Assembly (NCBI RefSeq): GCF_900156315.1
Contig: NZ_FTNI01000012.1
Span: 124,001-188,000, forward strand
Source of the DNA: Microbispora rosea
Lineage (GTDB): Bacteria; Actinomycetota; Actinomycetes; Streptosporangiales; Streptosporangiaceae
DNA: 64,000 nt
Direction of reading: 5' to 3'
Positions 24,472-33,300 of the stretch are shown piece after piece. The notes under the pieces were generated by a model. That model worked only from the letters and a program-made list of their open reading frames with translations, was not told the origin of the DNA and did not search any database. The stretch's first letter is position 1; every line of letters starts with the position of its first letter. The position numbers and the translations under genes were made by a program.

Positions 24472-26298
24472 TCAGCCGGTGTTGTGGTAGTAGACCGGTT
24501 CGGCGGACTTCCTGCCGTCGGCGGAGGTGACCTCCACTCGTATCCAGACGTCGTCGGGGACCGTGGCCCAGTCCACCGGGATCCAGATCTTCTCCGTGCC
24601 CGCCGGCAGCCCCTGGATCGGGGTGGTGTCGTGCCAGCCGACCGTGGCCGAGTCGACGACCCGCGGCGTGTCCAGGCCCGGCCAGCTCAGGGTGACCTTG
24701 GCGGTGCCGAGGTGGTAGCCGCGGATCTCCATGCCGTCCTGGATCTGCCGCGCGCGCCGCTGCGCCTCGATCGGGATCGGGCGGTCCCAGTCCGCCGCGA
24801 TCTCCTCTGACAGCGAGGGCGAGCCGCAGGTGAAGAAGTCGCTCCACATGTAAGAAATGATCTTCGACACGTACGGCGCGGCGAGCGTCACCTGCGTGTC
24901 CAGCCTGGGCTTGTCCGTGCGCCCGCGCGTGCCCTGACGGCCGCAGTTCTCCGTCGAGGTGGACGGCTCGAACGCCTCGACGTTGGCCCACAGCTCCACC
25001 TGGACGCCCTCCTGGACCAGCTCCTGGCGGGCCAGCGACATCGCGCGGTAGTAGTCGCGGGTGCTGCCGTAGTAGGCCGTGGCGTACGTGCTCTCCCCGA
25101 CGACCGGTTTGAGGCTGTCGTCCACCGGCTTGTTCTTCCAGTTGGGCCAGAACAGGCCGACCTTGCCCGTGCCCCGGCCGTCCTGCGGCGCGATGATCTC
25201 GACCCCGGTGCGCGCGAGTTCCTTGAAGCCCTGGGCCACCTGGCTGGGCGTGGAGGTGTACTTCACCCGCCTTCGGCTGTCGATGTACGGGCTCACCAGG
25301 ATCGGTTTGTCCGGCAGTTCCTGTTCGACGATCAGGTGCTGCTCGGCGTACACCTGGAGCGTCTGGACCTTGCTCGGGTCGGGCCAGTCCCGCAGCTGCA
25401 ACTCGAACGGCTGGTAGACGCCGCCCAGCGACTCGCGGCCCTTGAAGCGGTCGCCGTAGTCCTGCAGGACCCGCCGGGTCAGCGTGGTCAGCGTGCCGAT
25501 GTGACGGGGGTCGGCCCGGGTGGACTCCTCGGGGTCGCGCGGGGCGAGCGGCAGGGCGGGGAAGACCTTGATGCCGAACCGGTCGCCGAGGTCGAGCAGC
25601 TCGCTGAGGCTGTCCCTGGCGCCCGCCGAGACGAGGATCAGGTGGTAGCCGCGCCCCTCGCGGGTGAAGTCGCAGGTGGGGTCGTCCGAGCCGTCCTCGG
25701 GCGCGACGAGCCGGAAGAAGACGTCGTCCCCCACCACGATCTCGTGCTCCATCTGGGGACAGCGGAAGATGCCGGGGCCGAACCGCTCGTCGGTGCGGTA
25801 GACGTACGTCCTCGTGATGCGGTTGCCCGCGTTGGCCGCCTGGAGCTCCTTCTCCGCCTGCTTCACGCACGGCAGCCCGTTCTCGACGCAGCGGGCGTAC
25901 CTGGCGTCGGGCTTGGGATCCTTGCCCTCGGGAGTCGAGGCCTCCAGGACCTGGCCGTCGTCGTCGGTCTCGCGCGGCGACAGGCCGAAGCCGAGGCGCA
26001 CGACGGTGTCCCCGCCGAGGCGGTGGATGGCCTCCAGCTGACGGCGCCAGGTGCAGGGGTCGGAGGTCGGGATCAGCCAGTAGCCGCTCACGGCGTACGG
26101 CGTGGTCGCCGCGGTCTCGAACGTCCCGCACGGGTCGGTGAACACGCTGTGCGTCGGCGACCCGACCATGGGAGTCGACGGGGCGGTCTGCCCGGCGCTG
26201 GCGGTGCCGGAGCCGGTGCCTCCGTCACGAAGGACGATCACCACTGATGCGACGCCGGCGAGGATCGCCACACCCAGGATCAGAGTGAGCCAGCGCAC
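24472..26298 (-). CDS. Membrane-anchored DUF4434 (glycosidase-like) protein
   Basis: 608 residues. A membrane anchor (WLTLILGVAILAGVASVVIVL, about 3-23) is followed by a Ser/Thr/Gly linker. The DUF4434-type TIM-barrel region shows VSGYWLIPTSDPCTWRRQL and LGGDTVVRLGFGL near residues 70-105, then GGVYQPFELQLRDWP, PILVSPYIDSRR and EIIAPQDGRGTGKVG. VELWANVEAFEP and ISYMWSDFF are candidate active-site strands with acidic residues. The last 100 residues look like a beta-sandwich. DUF4434 proteins are linked to extracellular polysaccharide systems; an endo-glycosidase role for the product of the adjacent glycosyltransferases is inference. Confidence 0.8.
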   Translation of the reverse strand: MRWLTLILGVAILAGVASVVIVLRDGGTGSGTASAGQTAPSTPMVGSPTHSVFTDPCGTFETAATTPYAVSGYWLIPTSDPCTWRRQLEAIHRLGGDTVVRLGFGLSPRETDDDGQVLEASTPEGKDPKPDARYARCVENGLPCVKQAEKELQAANAGNRITRTYVYRTDERFGPGIFRCPQMEHEIVVGDDVFFRLVAPEDGSDDPTCDFTREGRGYHLILVSAGARDSLSELLDLGDRFGIKVFPALPLAPRDPEESTRADPRHIGTLTTLTRRVLQDYGDRFKGRESLGGVYQPFELQLRDWPDPSKVQTLQVYAEQHLIVEQELPDKPILVSPYIDSRRRVKYTSTPSQVAQGFKELARTGVEIIAPQDGRGTGKVGLFWPNWKNKPVDDSLKPVVGESTYATAYYGSTRDYYRAMSLARQELVQEGVQVELWANVEAFEPSTSTENCGRQGTRGRTDKPRLDTQVTLAAPYVSKIISYMWSDFFTCGSPSLSEEIAADWDRPIPIEAQRRARQIQDGMEIRGYHLGTAKVTLSWPGLDTPRVVDSATVGWHDTTPIQGLPAGTEKIWIPVDWATVPDDVWIRVEVTSADGRKSAEPVYYHNTG

Positions 26299-26426
26299 TT
26301 TCAGGACACTACCGCCCGTCGTTCAAATGATCTTGCCGCGCCCAGCCTACCCGGATGTTCTCGCCGCCGGGCCGGCCTCATGGGCCGCCTGCGGCAGTGT
26401 TCACCGCGCGTTCAGCTCTCGCCTGA

Positions 26427-27515
26427 TCAGCTCTTGACGCCGGCCCATGCCTCTAACTGGGTGACGAACCGGCGTGCGGAGTTGGGCCAGTGGTGGTTCG
26501 CCCGCGCCGCGGCGTAGCCGCGTCCACCGGTGCCGATCCGCTCGAAGGGGTTGTCCCTGAGCTGGAGCGCCGCCCGCGCCACCGCCTGAGCGTCCTGCCA
26601 GGGGACGACCAGGCCGCACTGGTAGCGCTCCACGAGCTCCACGGCCCGCGGCGAGGGAGTGGTGATGACCGGGATGCCGTGCGCCATGTACTCGACGATC
26701 TTCGTAGGCATCGAGTGGCGGTAGTTGGGCTCGTCGTGCAGCAGCGAGAGCCCGGCGAGCGCACCGTCGAGCCGCTTGAGCGCCTCGTCGTTCGGCATGA
26801 AGTCGCGCCATTCCAGCAGGCCCTGGGCGACGGCCTCGTTCAGCAGGGGGCGGCTCTGCGGGTCGGCGTAGCCGATGAGCTCCACGGCCACGCGGTGCGG
26901 CTGGAGCAGCCGGGCCACCTCGACGGCCTCCTGGACGCCCCGGGCCTCCGACAGCCAGCCGAGGTAGACGACGCGGTCGTCGCCGGGCGGGCTGACCCGG
27001 TCGGGTACCCATGTCTCGTTCGGCACCACGAGGTGCTGCTGCTTGAACCGGCCCGCGTACGCGGCCTCGGCCAGCAGCAGGTGCAGCCGGCGCTCGGCGG
27101 TGGTTTCGAGGAGCCGGGCGAGGAAGCGCATCGGCGGGCGCAGGAACGCCGGCAGCCACGGCTTGAGCGACAGCGTCGCGGGGGTGTCCTCGTGGACGTC
27201 CCAGACGACCGGCGGACGACGGCGCACCCCGGCGACCGCAAGCAGCAGCTCGGGGTCGTGGATGAGGGCCAGGTCGACCTTGCCCCGCATGCTCTTGAAA
27301 AGCTTGCGGGCGGCCCGCACCGCGGCCAGGCGGCGTCGCTCGGCGGCCCTGGGCAGGTCCACACCCGTCACCCACGAACGCGGCACGACTCCCCGCGCGG
27401 TGTACGGCGCGGCGTACGTGACCTCATGACCGGCGTCGACGAGTGCCCGGATCTGCCGGTGCAGGATCCGGGCGTCCTCGGGGTGATGCACCACCGTCAT
27501 GACGAGCACGTGCAC
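26427..27515 (-). CDS. GT4-family glycosyltransferase
   Basis: 362 residues from GTG 27515, with AGGAAGGG about 9 nt upstream. The open frame continues much further upstream, but that part is the wecC gene in another frame. N-terminal Rossmann domain: VHVLVMTVVHHPEDARI, then LALIHDPELLLAV. The C-terminal donor domain includes VVYLGWLSEARG, LLHDEPNYRHSMPTKIVEYM and HGIPVITTP, with the acceptor/donor motif around Glu in KIVEYMAHGIP. The start is 14 bp beyond the wecC stop, so it is in the wecC operon. Donor sugar may be UDP-ManNAcA or UDP-GlcNAc (inference). Confidence 0.9.
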   Translation of the reverse strand: MHVLVMTVVHHPEDARILHRQIRALVDAGHEVTYAAPYTARGVVPRSWVTGVDLPRAAERRRLAAVRAARKLFKSMRGKVDLALIHDPELLLAVAGVRRRPPVVWDVHEDTPATLSLKPWLPAFLRPPMRFLARLLETTAERRLHLLLAEAAYAGRFKQQHLVVPNETWVPDRVSPPGDDRVVYLGWLSEARGVQEAVEVARLLQPHRVAVELIGYADPQSRPLLNEAVAQGLLEWRDFMPNDEALKRLDGALAGLSLLHDEPNYRHSMPTKIVEYMAHGIPVITTPSPRAVELVERYQCGLVVPWQDAQAVARAALQLRDNPFERIGTGGRGYAAARANHHWPNSARRFVTQLEAWAGVKS

Positions 27516-27529
27516 GCGCGAAACCCTTC

Positions 27530-28792
27530 CTACAACCGCTCGACGCGTTCGCTCGTGGCCAGCACGCCGCGAGTGTCCAGGACGAGAGGGGCTCGCTCCT
27601 CCACGACGTCGAGGTCGAAGATCGAGTGCTGCTGGAGCAGGACCACCACGTCGGCGGCGGCCACGGCCTCGGCCAGGTCCTCCTCGCGGGGGATCTGTCT
27701 GCCCTCGACCGACCACTCCTTCACGTACGGGTCGCAGAAGGACAGCTCGGCGCCCAGTTCCAGGAGCGCCTCGGCCACGGGGATGGCCGGCGTCTCCCGC
27801 TCGTCGGCGATGTCCGGCTTGTACGTCACGCCGAGGAGCAGCACGCGCGAGCCGTTCACGGCCTTGCGGGCCCGGTTGAGCAGCCGCTGCACGCGGGCCA
27901 CCACGTACGACGGCATCCGCTCGTTGATCTCCTGGGCCAGTTCGACGAACCGGAAGGGGTAGCCGAGCTTGCGCACCGTGTAGGACAGGTACGACGGGTC
28001 GACGGGGATGCAGTGCCCGCCGACGCCGGGGCCCGGCAGGAACTTCTGGAAGCCGAACGGCTTGGTGGAGGCGGCCTCGATGGCCTCCCACAGGTTCACG
28101 CCGAGCTCGTCGCAGAAGATCGCCATCTCGTTGACGAGGGCGATGTTGACGTGGCGGTAGGTGTTCTCCAGCAGCTTGGCCATCTCCGCCTCGCGGGTGC
28201 CGCTGACCGGCACGACCCGCTCGACGAACTGCGCGTAGAAGGCCGCGGCCCGCTCCTTGCAGGCGGAGGTGTAGCCGCCGACGACCTTGGGGGTGTTGCG
28301 CAGGCCGAACTTGGGGTTGCCCGGGTCGATCCGCTCCGGCGAGAACGCCAGGTGGAAGTCCTTGCCGGCCACCAGGCCGGACTGCTCCAGGATCGGCCGC
28401 GCCAGCTCGTCCGTGGTGCCGGGCCACGTGGTGGACTCCAGCACGACGAGCGTGCCCGCCTGAAGATGCTCTGCGACGGCCCGAGTGGCGCCCTCGACGG
28501 CCGACAGATCCGGACGGTGGTCCTCGTCCAGCGGCGTCGGAACGCAGATGACGATCGTGCTCGACCGCGACAGCACCGACGCGTCCAGCGTGGCCGTGAA
28601 GCCGGCGGTGAGCATCGCGTCGAGGTCGGCGTCGGTCAGGTCGTCGATGTAGGAGCGGCCGGCGTTCAGGGCCTCGACCTTGCGGGGGTCGACGTCCAGA
28701 CCAGCCACCCGCAGGCCCGCTGCCGTGGCCTCTTTGGCCAGCGGCATGCCCACGTATCCCAGCCCGATGATCGTGAGATCGAAGGCTGTCAC
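27530..28792 (-). CDS. wecC: UDP-N-acetyl-D-mannosamine dehydrogenase (UDP-sugar dehydrogenase)
   Basis: Four-electron oxidation of UDP-ManNAc to UDP-ManNAcA using NAD+. 420 residues from GTG 28792, where the NAD-binding sequence begins (LTIIGLGYVGMPLAKEA). AAAGGCC is upstream. The catalytic Cys lies in GPGVGGHCIPVDP, and Lys in the ENTYRHVNIALVNE region. FSPERIDPG and LGVTYKPDIADERETPA complete the family pattern. Being next to wecB, it is more likely the ManNAc than the glucose enzyme. It is first in a unit with the GT4 gene. Confidence 0.92.
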   Translation of the reverse strand: MTAFDLTIIGLGYVGMPLAKEATAAGLRVAGLDVDPRKVEALNAGRSYIDDLTDADLDAMLTAGFTATLDASVLSRSSTIVICVPTPLDEDHRPDLSAVEGATRAVAEHLQAGTLVVLESTTWPGTTDELARPILEQSGLVAGKDFHLAFSPERIDPGNPKFGLRNTPKVVGGYTSACKERAAAFYAQFVERVVPVSGTREAEMAKLLENTYRHVNIALVNEMAIFCDELGVNLWEAIEAASTKPFGFQKFLPGPGVGGHCIPVDPSYLSYTVRKLGYPFRFVELAQEINERMPSYVVARVQRLLNRARKAVNGSRVLLLGVTYKPDIADERETPAIPVAEALLELGAELSFCDPYVKEWSVEGRQIPREEDLAEAVAAADVVVLLQQHSIFDLDVVEERAPLVLDTRGVLATSERVERL

Positions 28793-28902
28793 GACGAGGC
28801 CTTTGGGGGAACCTGGGGGCGGAAACAACACTTCATGGTGGCAAAGGCTATCTCAACTCGGAACCAAGCATGCCTGATGCAACACATCCGACTTTCTGCT
28901 GT

Positions 28903-30570
28903 TTATCGGTTTTCGGTCAAGGACTGGTAGATCCCTTGGTACGTGCGGGCCAGGCTGCTCCAGGTCCGGTGCGCGGCGACCTCGGCCTTGCCCGCCTCGC
29001 CCATGATCCGGCGGCGTTCCGGATCGTCGCTCAGCGCGGCGAGCGCCTTGGCCAGCGCGGCCGGATCGCCGGGCGGCACCAGCAGTCCGGCCCCCTCGCC
29101 GCCGACGAGTTCCGACAGCGCGGGCAGGTCGCTCAGCACGACCGGCTTGCCCAGCGCCATCGCCTCGACCGGCTTCAGCGGGGTGACGAGGCGGCACACA
29201 CGCAGGTCCTCACGCGGGCAGACGAAGATGTCGATGGCCGCCTGGGCCTGCAACGCCTCGTCCGGGCCCACCCGGCCGGGCAGGATCGCCTCCTTCAGGC
29301 CGAGCCGGTCGACCTGTTCGAGCAGCGCGGGCCGCTCGGCGCCGTCCCCGACCAGCAGGACCTTCACCGGCGTTCCGGCGTCGCGCAGCAGCGCGGCGGC
29401 GCTCAGCAATGTGGCGAATCCCTCGTAGGCGACGATGCTCGACACCGAGCCCACGACGATCTCGTCGCGCCCGATCCCGAACCGGTCGCGGAACGCCTCG
29501 CCGTCGTAGTCGGCCGTCAGCAGGGCGTCGTCCACGGCGTTGGGCGCGAGGAAGATGCGCTCCCTGGGCACGCCGCGCTCCACGATCTCGGCCGCCATCG
29601 TCTCGGCGAGCGTCACGACCGCGTCGGCCTCGCGCATGATCTGCGCCTCGCGCTCACGCTGCAGCGTGTGCCGCTCGCTGCCGACCCTGGCCGGGTCCCG
29701 GGAGACCCAGGTCTCCTCCAGGAAGCCGCGCACCTCGTACACGAAGGGCGTGTTCGTCCGCTCGCGCACCGCGAGCGCGACGGAGCCGTTACGGTGGTCG
29801 GTCGCCGCGTGCAGGACCTGCGGACGCAGGGTCCTGACCAGCTCGGAGACGTCCGCGGCGCCGCGGATCATCCGCCCCTGGCTCTCGAACGGCATCTCGC
29901 CCTTGGGCAGCAGCCGGTAGTAGGGGATCCCGTCGATCTCCTCGTACGGCTCGGCGTCGGTGTGCCCCTGGAGCATGGGCCAGCCCCAGCTCGTCACGAC
30001 GTGGGGGTCGAGCCCCGCCGCCTTCTGGGCGGTGACGATGCGGTGGGTGCGCACGGTGTACCCCGCCTGCGTGTACGGCAGGGCGTTGGTGACCATGTGC
30101 AGCACCCGGCCGGCCACCCGCTCACCCATGATGATCTTCGGCTTGGGCGGGATCGGGTTCGGTCCGAGCGCGGCCTTCTCACCCTCGTAGTAGGCCATCC
30201 TCCGGCGGACGAACGGCCACCGGGACTGCGGCTGGAGCACCCGGACCGCGTCCGACATCCGGCCGGCCTCGAAGTGCGCCTTGGCGTCCCGCAGCGGGCC
30301 CTTGGCCGCGCGCTGCAGGATCTTGCGGGTCCTGACCTTGACGAACCGGGCCGCGGGCCAGGCGACGCGTCCGACGACCGGGCGCACCCCGGGAGGTATC
30401 GCGTCGGCGGCGGCCTGGGCGACCCGCATCGGGTCGGACTTGACCTTGCTCACGAAGATCCGGGAGACGAGGACCGGGTTCCTCGCGAACCCCCGGAGGA
30501 AGCCGCCGAGGCCGGCCTTCGCGGACGCGGCGGACACCACCTTTGCGGGCTTGTTGGCCTCGGTTTCCAC
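28903..30570 (-). CDS. GT4-family glycosyltransferase with N-terminal extension
   Basis: 555 residues. A 150-residue, basic, Ala-rich N-terminal extension (no membrane segment) precedes a GT-B fold. The acceptor domain starts near 155 (AGRVLHMVTNALPYTQAGYTVRTH), then LHAATDHRNGSVALAV. The donor domain includes FLAPNAVDDALL, VGSVSSIVAYEG, KVLLVGDGAERPALL, DIFVCPREDLRVCRLVTPLKPVEAMALGKP in segments, with the conserved Glu in KPVEAMA. The product sugar linkage is unknown. It starts 100 bp from the divergent wecB, so the two may share a control region. Confidence 0.9.
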   Translation of the reverse strand: METEANKPAKVVSAASAKAGLGGFLRGFARNPVLVSRIFVSKVKSDPMRVAQAAADAIPPGVRPVVGRVAWPAARFVKVRTRKILQRAAKGPLRDAKAHFEAGRMSDAVRVLQPQSRWPFVRRRMAYYEGEKAALGPNPIPPKPKIIMGERVAGRVLHMVTNALPYTQAGYTVRTHRIVTAQKAAGLDPHVVTSWGWPMLQGHTDAEPYEEIDGIPYYRLLPKGEMPFESQGRMIRGAADVSELVRTLRPQVLHAATDHRNGSVALAVRERTNTPFVYEVRGFLEETWVSRDPARVGSERHTLQREREAQIMREADAVVTLAETMAAEIVERGVPRERIFLAPNAVDDALLTADYDGEAFRDRFGIGRDEIVVGSVSSIVAYEGFATLLSAAALLRDAGTPVKVLLVGDGAERPALLEQVDRLGLKEAILPGRVGPDEALQAQAAIDIFVCPREDLRVCRLVTPLKPVEAMALGKPVVLSDLPALSELVGGEGAGLLVPPGDPAALAKALAALSDDPERRRIMGEAGKAEVAAHRTWSSLARTYQGIYQSLTENR

Positions 30571-30668
30571 GGCGCGACCGTACCATAGGCAACGTTTGTG
30601 CCAGGGAGTGCGAAAACGCGCAGCAGGGCACGGCTTGTGAGCACGACCAGAGACGAAAGGCGAGGCAG

Positions 30669-31796
30669 ATGAGAGACAACCCCCTCGTCCTGCACGTACT
30701 GGGCGCCCGGCCGAACTTCGTCAAGGCGGCCCCGGTCGTCAGGGGGCTGGCCGAGCTCGGGGTCCGGCAGGGCATCATCCACACCGGCCAGCACTACGAC
30801 GCGCTGATGTCGGACGTGTTCTTCGCCGACCTGGGGCTGCCCGAGCCGATCGCCAACCTCGGCGTCGGCAGCGGCACCCACGCCCGGCAGACGGCCGCCC
30901 TGCTCACGGGGCTGGAGGACGTCGTGCTCGAACACCGCCCGGCGCTCGTGGTGGTGTACGGCGACGTGAACTCGACGCTCGCGGCGATCCTCGTCTGCGC
31001 CAAGTTGCACGTGCCGACCGCGCACGTCGAGGCGGGCCTGCGCTCCTTCGACCGGGAGATGCCGGAGGAGGTCAACCGGGTCGTCACCGACGCGCTGTCC
31101 GACCTGCTGTTCGCCACCTCGCCCGAGGCGCTGTCACACCTCGCCAACGAGGGCGTGAACCCGGCGAAGGTGCACCTCGTCGGCAACCCCATGATCGACA
31201 GCCTGTTCGCCGCGCTGCCGAAGCTCGACCCGGCGCCGGTCCAGGAGCGTCTGGGGATCGACGGCGGCTACGCGGTGGCGACGCTGCACCGCCCGGCCAA
31301 CGTGGACGACCCGGAGGCCGCCCGCGAACTGGTCGACGCCGTGCTCGGGGTGGCCGAGCAGGTGCCGGTCGTCGTGCCCCTGCACCCCCGCGGCCGGCAG
31401 CGGCTGGCGGAGGCCGGGCTCGTGGACCGGCCGAATCTGAAGATCGTGGACCCGCTGGGCTACGTGGACTTCCTGTCCCTGGTGCGGGGCGCCGCCCTGG
31501 TGGTGACCGACTCCGGCGGCGTCCAGGAGGAGACGACCATGCTGGGCGTCCCCTGCCTGACCGTCCGGCCCAACACCGAGCGGCCGATCACCGTGACCCA
31601 CGGCACCAACCGGCTCGTCACCCCCGCCTCGCTGCCCGCCGCGGCGTCCAAGGCGCTCGCGGACGGCGCGGCCACACCGAGCGGCGAGCTGCCGCCGCTG
31701 TGGGACGGCGCGGCCGGGCCGCGGATCGCCCGCGTCATCGACGCCTGGCTCCGCGGCGACAACCTCTCCCCCGCCGCCAAGGGCGCCCTGCGCTAA
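30669..31796 (+). CDS. wecB: UDP-N-acetylglucosamine 2-epimerase (non-hydrolysing)
   Basis: Interconverts UDP-GlcNAc and UDP-ManNAc, feeding WecC. 375 residues from ATG 30669, where the family start VLHVLGARPNFVKAAPV begins; the reading from 30543 is a spurious extension. Further blocks are GQHYDALMSDVFF, YGDVNSTLA, HVEAGLRSFDREMPEEVNR, PLHPRG, and DSGGVQEE with the catalytic acidic residues. TLRPNTERP is present as VRPNTERPIT. Divergent from the long GT4 gene. Confidence 0.95.
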   Translation: MRDNPLVLHVLGARPNFVKAAPVVRGLAELGVRQGIIHTGQHYDALMSDVFFADLGLPEPIANLGVGSGTHARQTAALLTGLEDVVLEHRPALVVVYGDVNSTLAAILVCAKLHVPTAHVEAGLRSFDREMPEEVNRVVTDALSDLLFATSPEALSHLANEGVNPAKVHLVGNPMIDSLFAALPKLDPAPVQERLGIDGGYAVATLHRPANVDDPEAARELVDAVLGVAEQVPVVVPLHPRGRQRLAEAGLVDRPNLKIVDPLGYVDFLSLVRGAALVVTDSGGVQEETTMLGVPCLTVRPNTERPITVTHGTNRLVTPASLPAAASKALADGAATPSGELPPLWDGAAGPRIARVIDAWLRGDNLSPAAKGALR

Positions 31797-31799
31797 GCG

Positions 31800-32201
31800 T
31801 CAGGACAGGTTCTGGACGGGGGGCAGGCCGCGCTCGGCGAAGACCTTCTTCGCCACCAGCGTGGCGTTGATCGCCCTCGGCATGCCCGCGTAGACCGCCG
31901 AGTGCAGGAGTGCCTCGGCGATCTCGGTGGCGGTGAGGCCCACGTTCAGCGCGGCGTTGAGGTGCACGTCGAGCTCGATCTCGCAGCCCCCGAGGGCCGT
32001 CAGGACGCCGAGGGTGACGAGCTGCCGGTCCCGCGGTGACAGCTCGGGGCGTGCGTACATGTCGCCGAACGCCCACGCCACCACCTGGTGGCCGAGCTCG
32101 GGCGAGACGTCGGCGAGGGACGCGACGACGCGCTGCCCGGCCTCGCCGTCGACCTCGTTCAGCACCTTGAGGCCGTATTCGTAGCGCTCTTCGCGGTTCA
32201 T
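31800..32201 (-). CDS. Carboxymuconolactone decarboxylase family protein
   Basis: 133 residues from ATG 32201, the standard CMD length. The all-helical domain has PELSPRDRQLVTLGVLTALGG, then LDVHLNAALNVGLTATEIAEALLHSAVYAG, with the conserved Glu and His of PcaC. The cysteine pair of AhpD is not visible, which favours PcaC-like decarboxylase or a related hydrolase rather than a peroxidase partner. A LysR gene is divergent from it, 126 bp away, and probably controls it. No other beta-ketoadipate genes are nearby, so the substrate is open. Confidence 0.88.
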   Translation of the reverse strand: MNREERYEYGLKVLNEVDGEAGQRVVASLADVSPELGHQVVAWAFGDMYARPELSPRDRQLVTLGVLTALGGCEIELDVHLNAALNVGLTATEIAEALLHSAVYAGMPRAINATLVAKKVFAERGLPPVQNLS

Positions 32202-32303
32202 GGTTCTCCATCCGGTCGGTCCGGGCCGCCTGGTCGGCGTCCCGGCTGCGACCAGCCTCGCCCCTCCCGCGTCCTGTCCCGCTCGGCAGGCGTGGGAATC
32301 TGC

Positions 32304-32323
32304 ATCTCCTATGCCTCGGAGGT
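32304..32323 (+). promoter_or_regulatory. Candidate LysR operator overlapping the lysR ribosome site
   Basis: ATCTCC (32304-32309) and GGAGGT (32318-32323) form a near-perfect dyad spaced by 8 nt; the right half contains the ribosome site. It lies in the 126-bp gap between the divergent LysR and CMD genes. Autoregulation is inference. Confidence 0.3.
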
Positions 32324-32327
32324 ATGG

Positions 32328-33233
32328 ATGAACCTGAGACTGCTCGAGTACGTGGTGGCGATCTGCGAGGAGGGGAGCATCAGCGCGGCGGCGCGGCGCC
32401 TGCACCTGACGCAGCCGACGCTCAGCCGGCAGGTGCACGAGCTGGAACGGCGGCTGGGGACGCCGCTGTTCGAACGCGAGGGCAGGGGGATGGTCCCGAC
32501 GCCGGCGGGCCGTGCGCTGGTGGCCCGGGCCACCACGGTCCTCGCCGAGGCGCGGGCCGCGCTGGACGACGTCCGGCTGGCGGCCGAGGGGCTGGCCGGA
32601 CGGCTGACGGTGACGTTCGCCGGCTCGGGGATCAACGGCCCGCTGGGCGGCGCGCTCGGCCGGTTGCGCCGGGAGATGCCCCGCGTCGAGCTGCGCCTGG
32701 TGGAGAGCTTCAACGACGCCGAGATGTCCGGCGGCGTCCTCGACGGCCGCTTCGACATCGCCGTCCAGCGTCTGCCCGCCCGCGACCCGCGTCTGGTGGC
32801 GCGCTCCTGGTGGCGCGAGCCGCTCAGCCTGTTCCTGCCCGCGGCGCATCCGCTGGCGCATGAGGCCGGCGCCGCGCCGCTGACCGCGCTCGGCCAGGTG
32901 CCGCTCGTCGTGTGGCCGCGGGAGGTCTCCCCGCACTCCTACGACGAGATCATCGCATTGTGCGACCACGCCGGCGTGACACCCCGCATCGGCGCGGAGG
33001 GCCGGAGCGTGCAGACGGTGCTGGCGCTGGTCGCGGCCGGTTTCGGCGCGGCCGTGATGTCGGACTCCCATCGCGCGCTCCGCCGCGTCGGCGTCCGCGC
33101 CCGCCCGCTGGAGGGCACCTCCACGACCCTCCACATGGTCTGGCGGGCGAAGGACGCGAATCCCCTCCTCGAGCGCTTCCGCTCGGTGCTGGCCACCCTC
33201 GCCACGAGCGATCCCGCCAGACCGGTCCATTGA
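32328..33233 (+). CDS. LysR-family transcriptional regulator
   Basis: 301 residues from ATG 32328, with GGAGG 5-6 nt upstream. N-terminal winged helix: LLEYVVAICEEGSISAAARRLHLTQPTLSRQVHELE. An effector domain follows (about 90-295) with FAGSGINGPLGGALGRL and FDIAVQRLP, ending SVLATLAT. Target: probably the divergent carboxymuconolactone decarboxylase, with an effector that could be an aromatic catabolite. The upstream frame to 32088 is not part of the gene. Confidence 0.92.
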   Translation: MNLRLLEYVVAICEEGSISAAARRLHLTQPTLSRQVHELERRLGTPLFEREGRGMVPTPAGRALVARATTVLAEARAALDDVRLAAEGLAGRLTVTFAGSGINGPLGGALGRLRREMPRVELRLVESFNDAEMSGGVLDGRFDIAVQRLPARDPRLVARSWWREPLSLFLPAAHPLAHEAGAAPLTALGQVPLVVWPREVSPHSYDEIIALCDHAGVTPRIGAEGRSVQTVLALVAAGFGAAVMSDSHRALRRVGVRARPLEGTSTTLHMVWRAKDANPLLERFRSVLATLATSDPARPVH

Positions 33234-33300
33234 AACCCCTATATCGGCACAAAGGTCCCTGCAGCCCCTTTACGATGGCTTGTCCGTAAGGGGGAGAGGC

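Noticed and set aside
26427-28427. 666-residue reading that merges the first GT4 gene with upstream sequence
   Set aside because: Its first 304 residues are wecC in another frame; GTG 27515 with a ribosome site is the true start.
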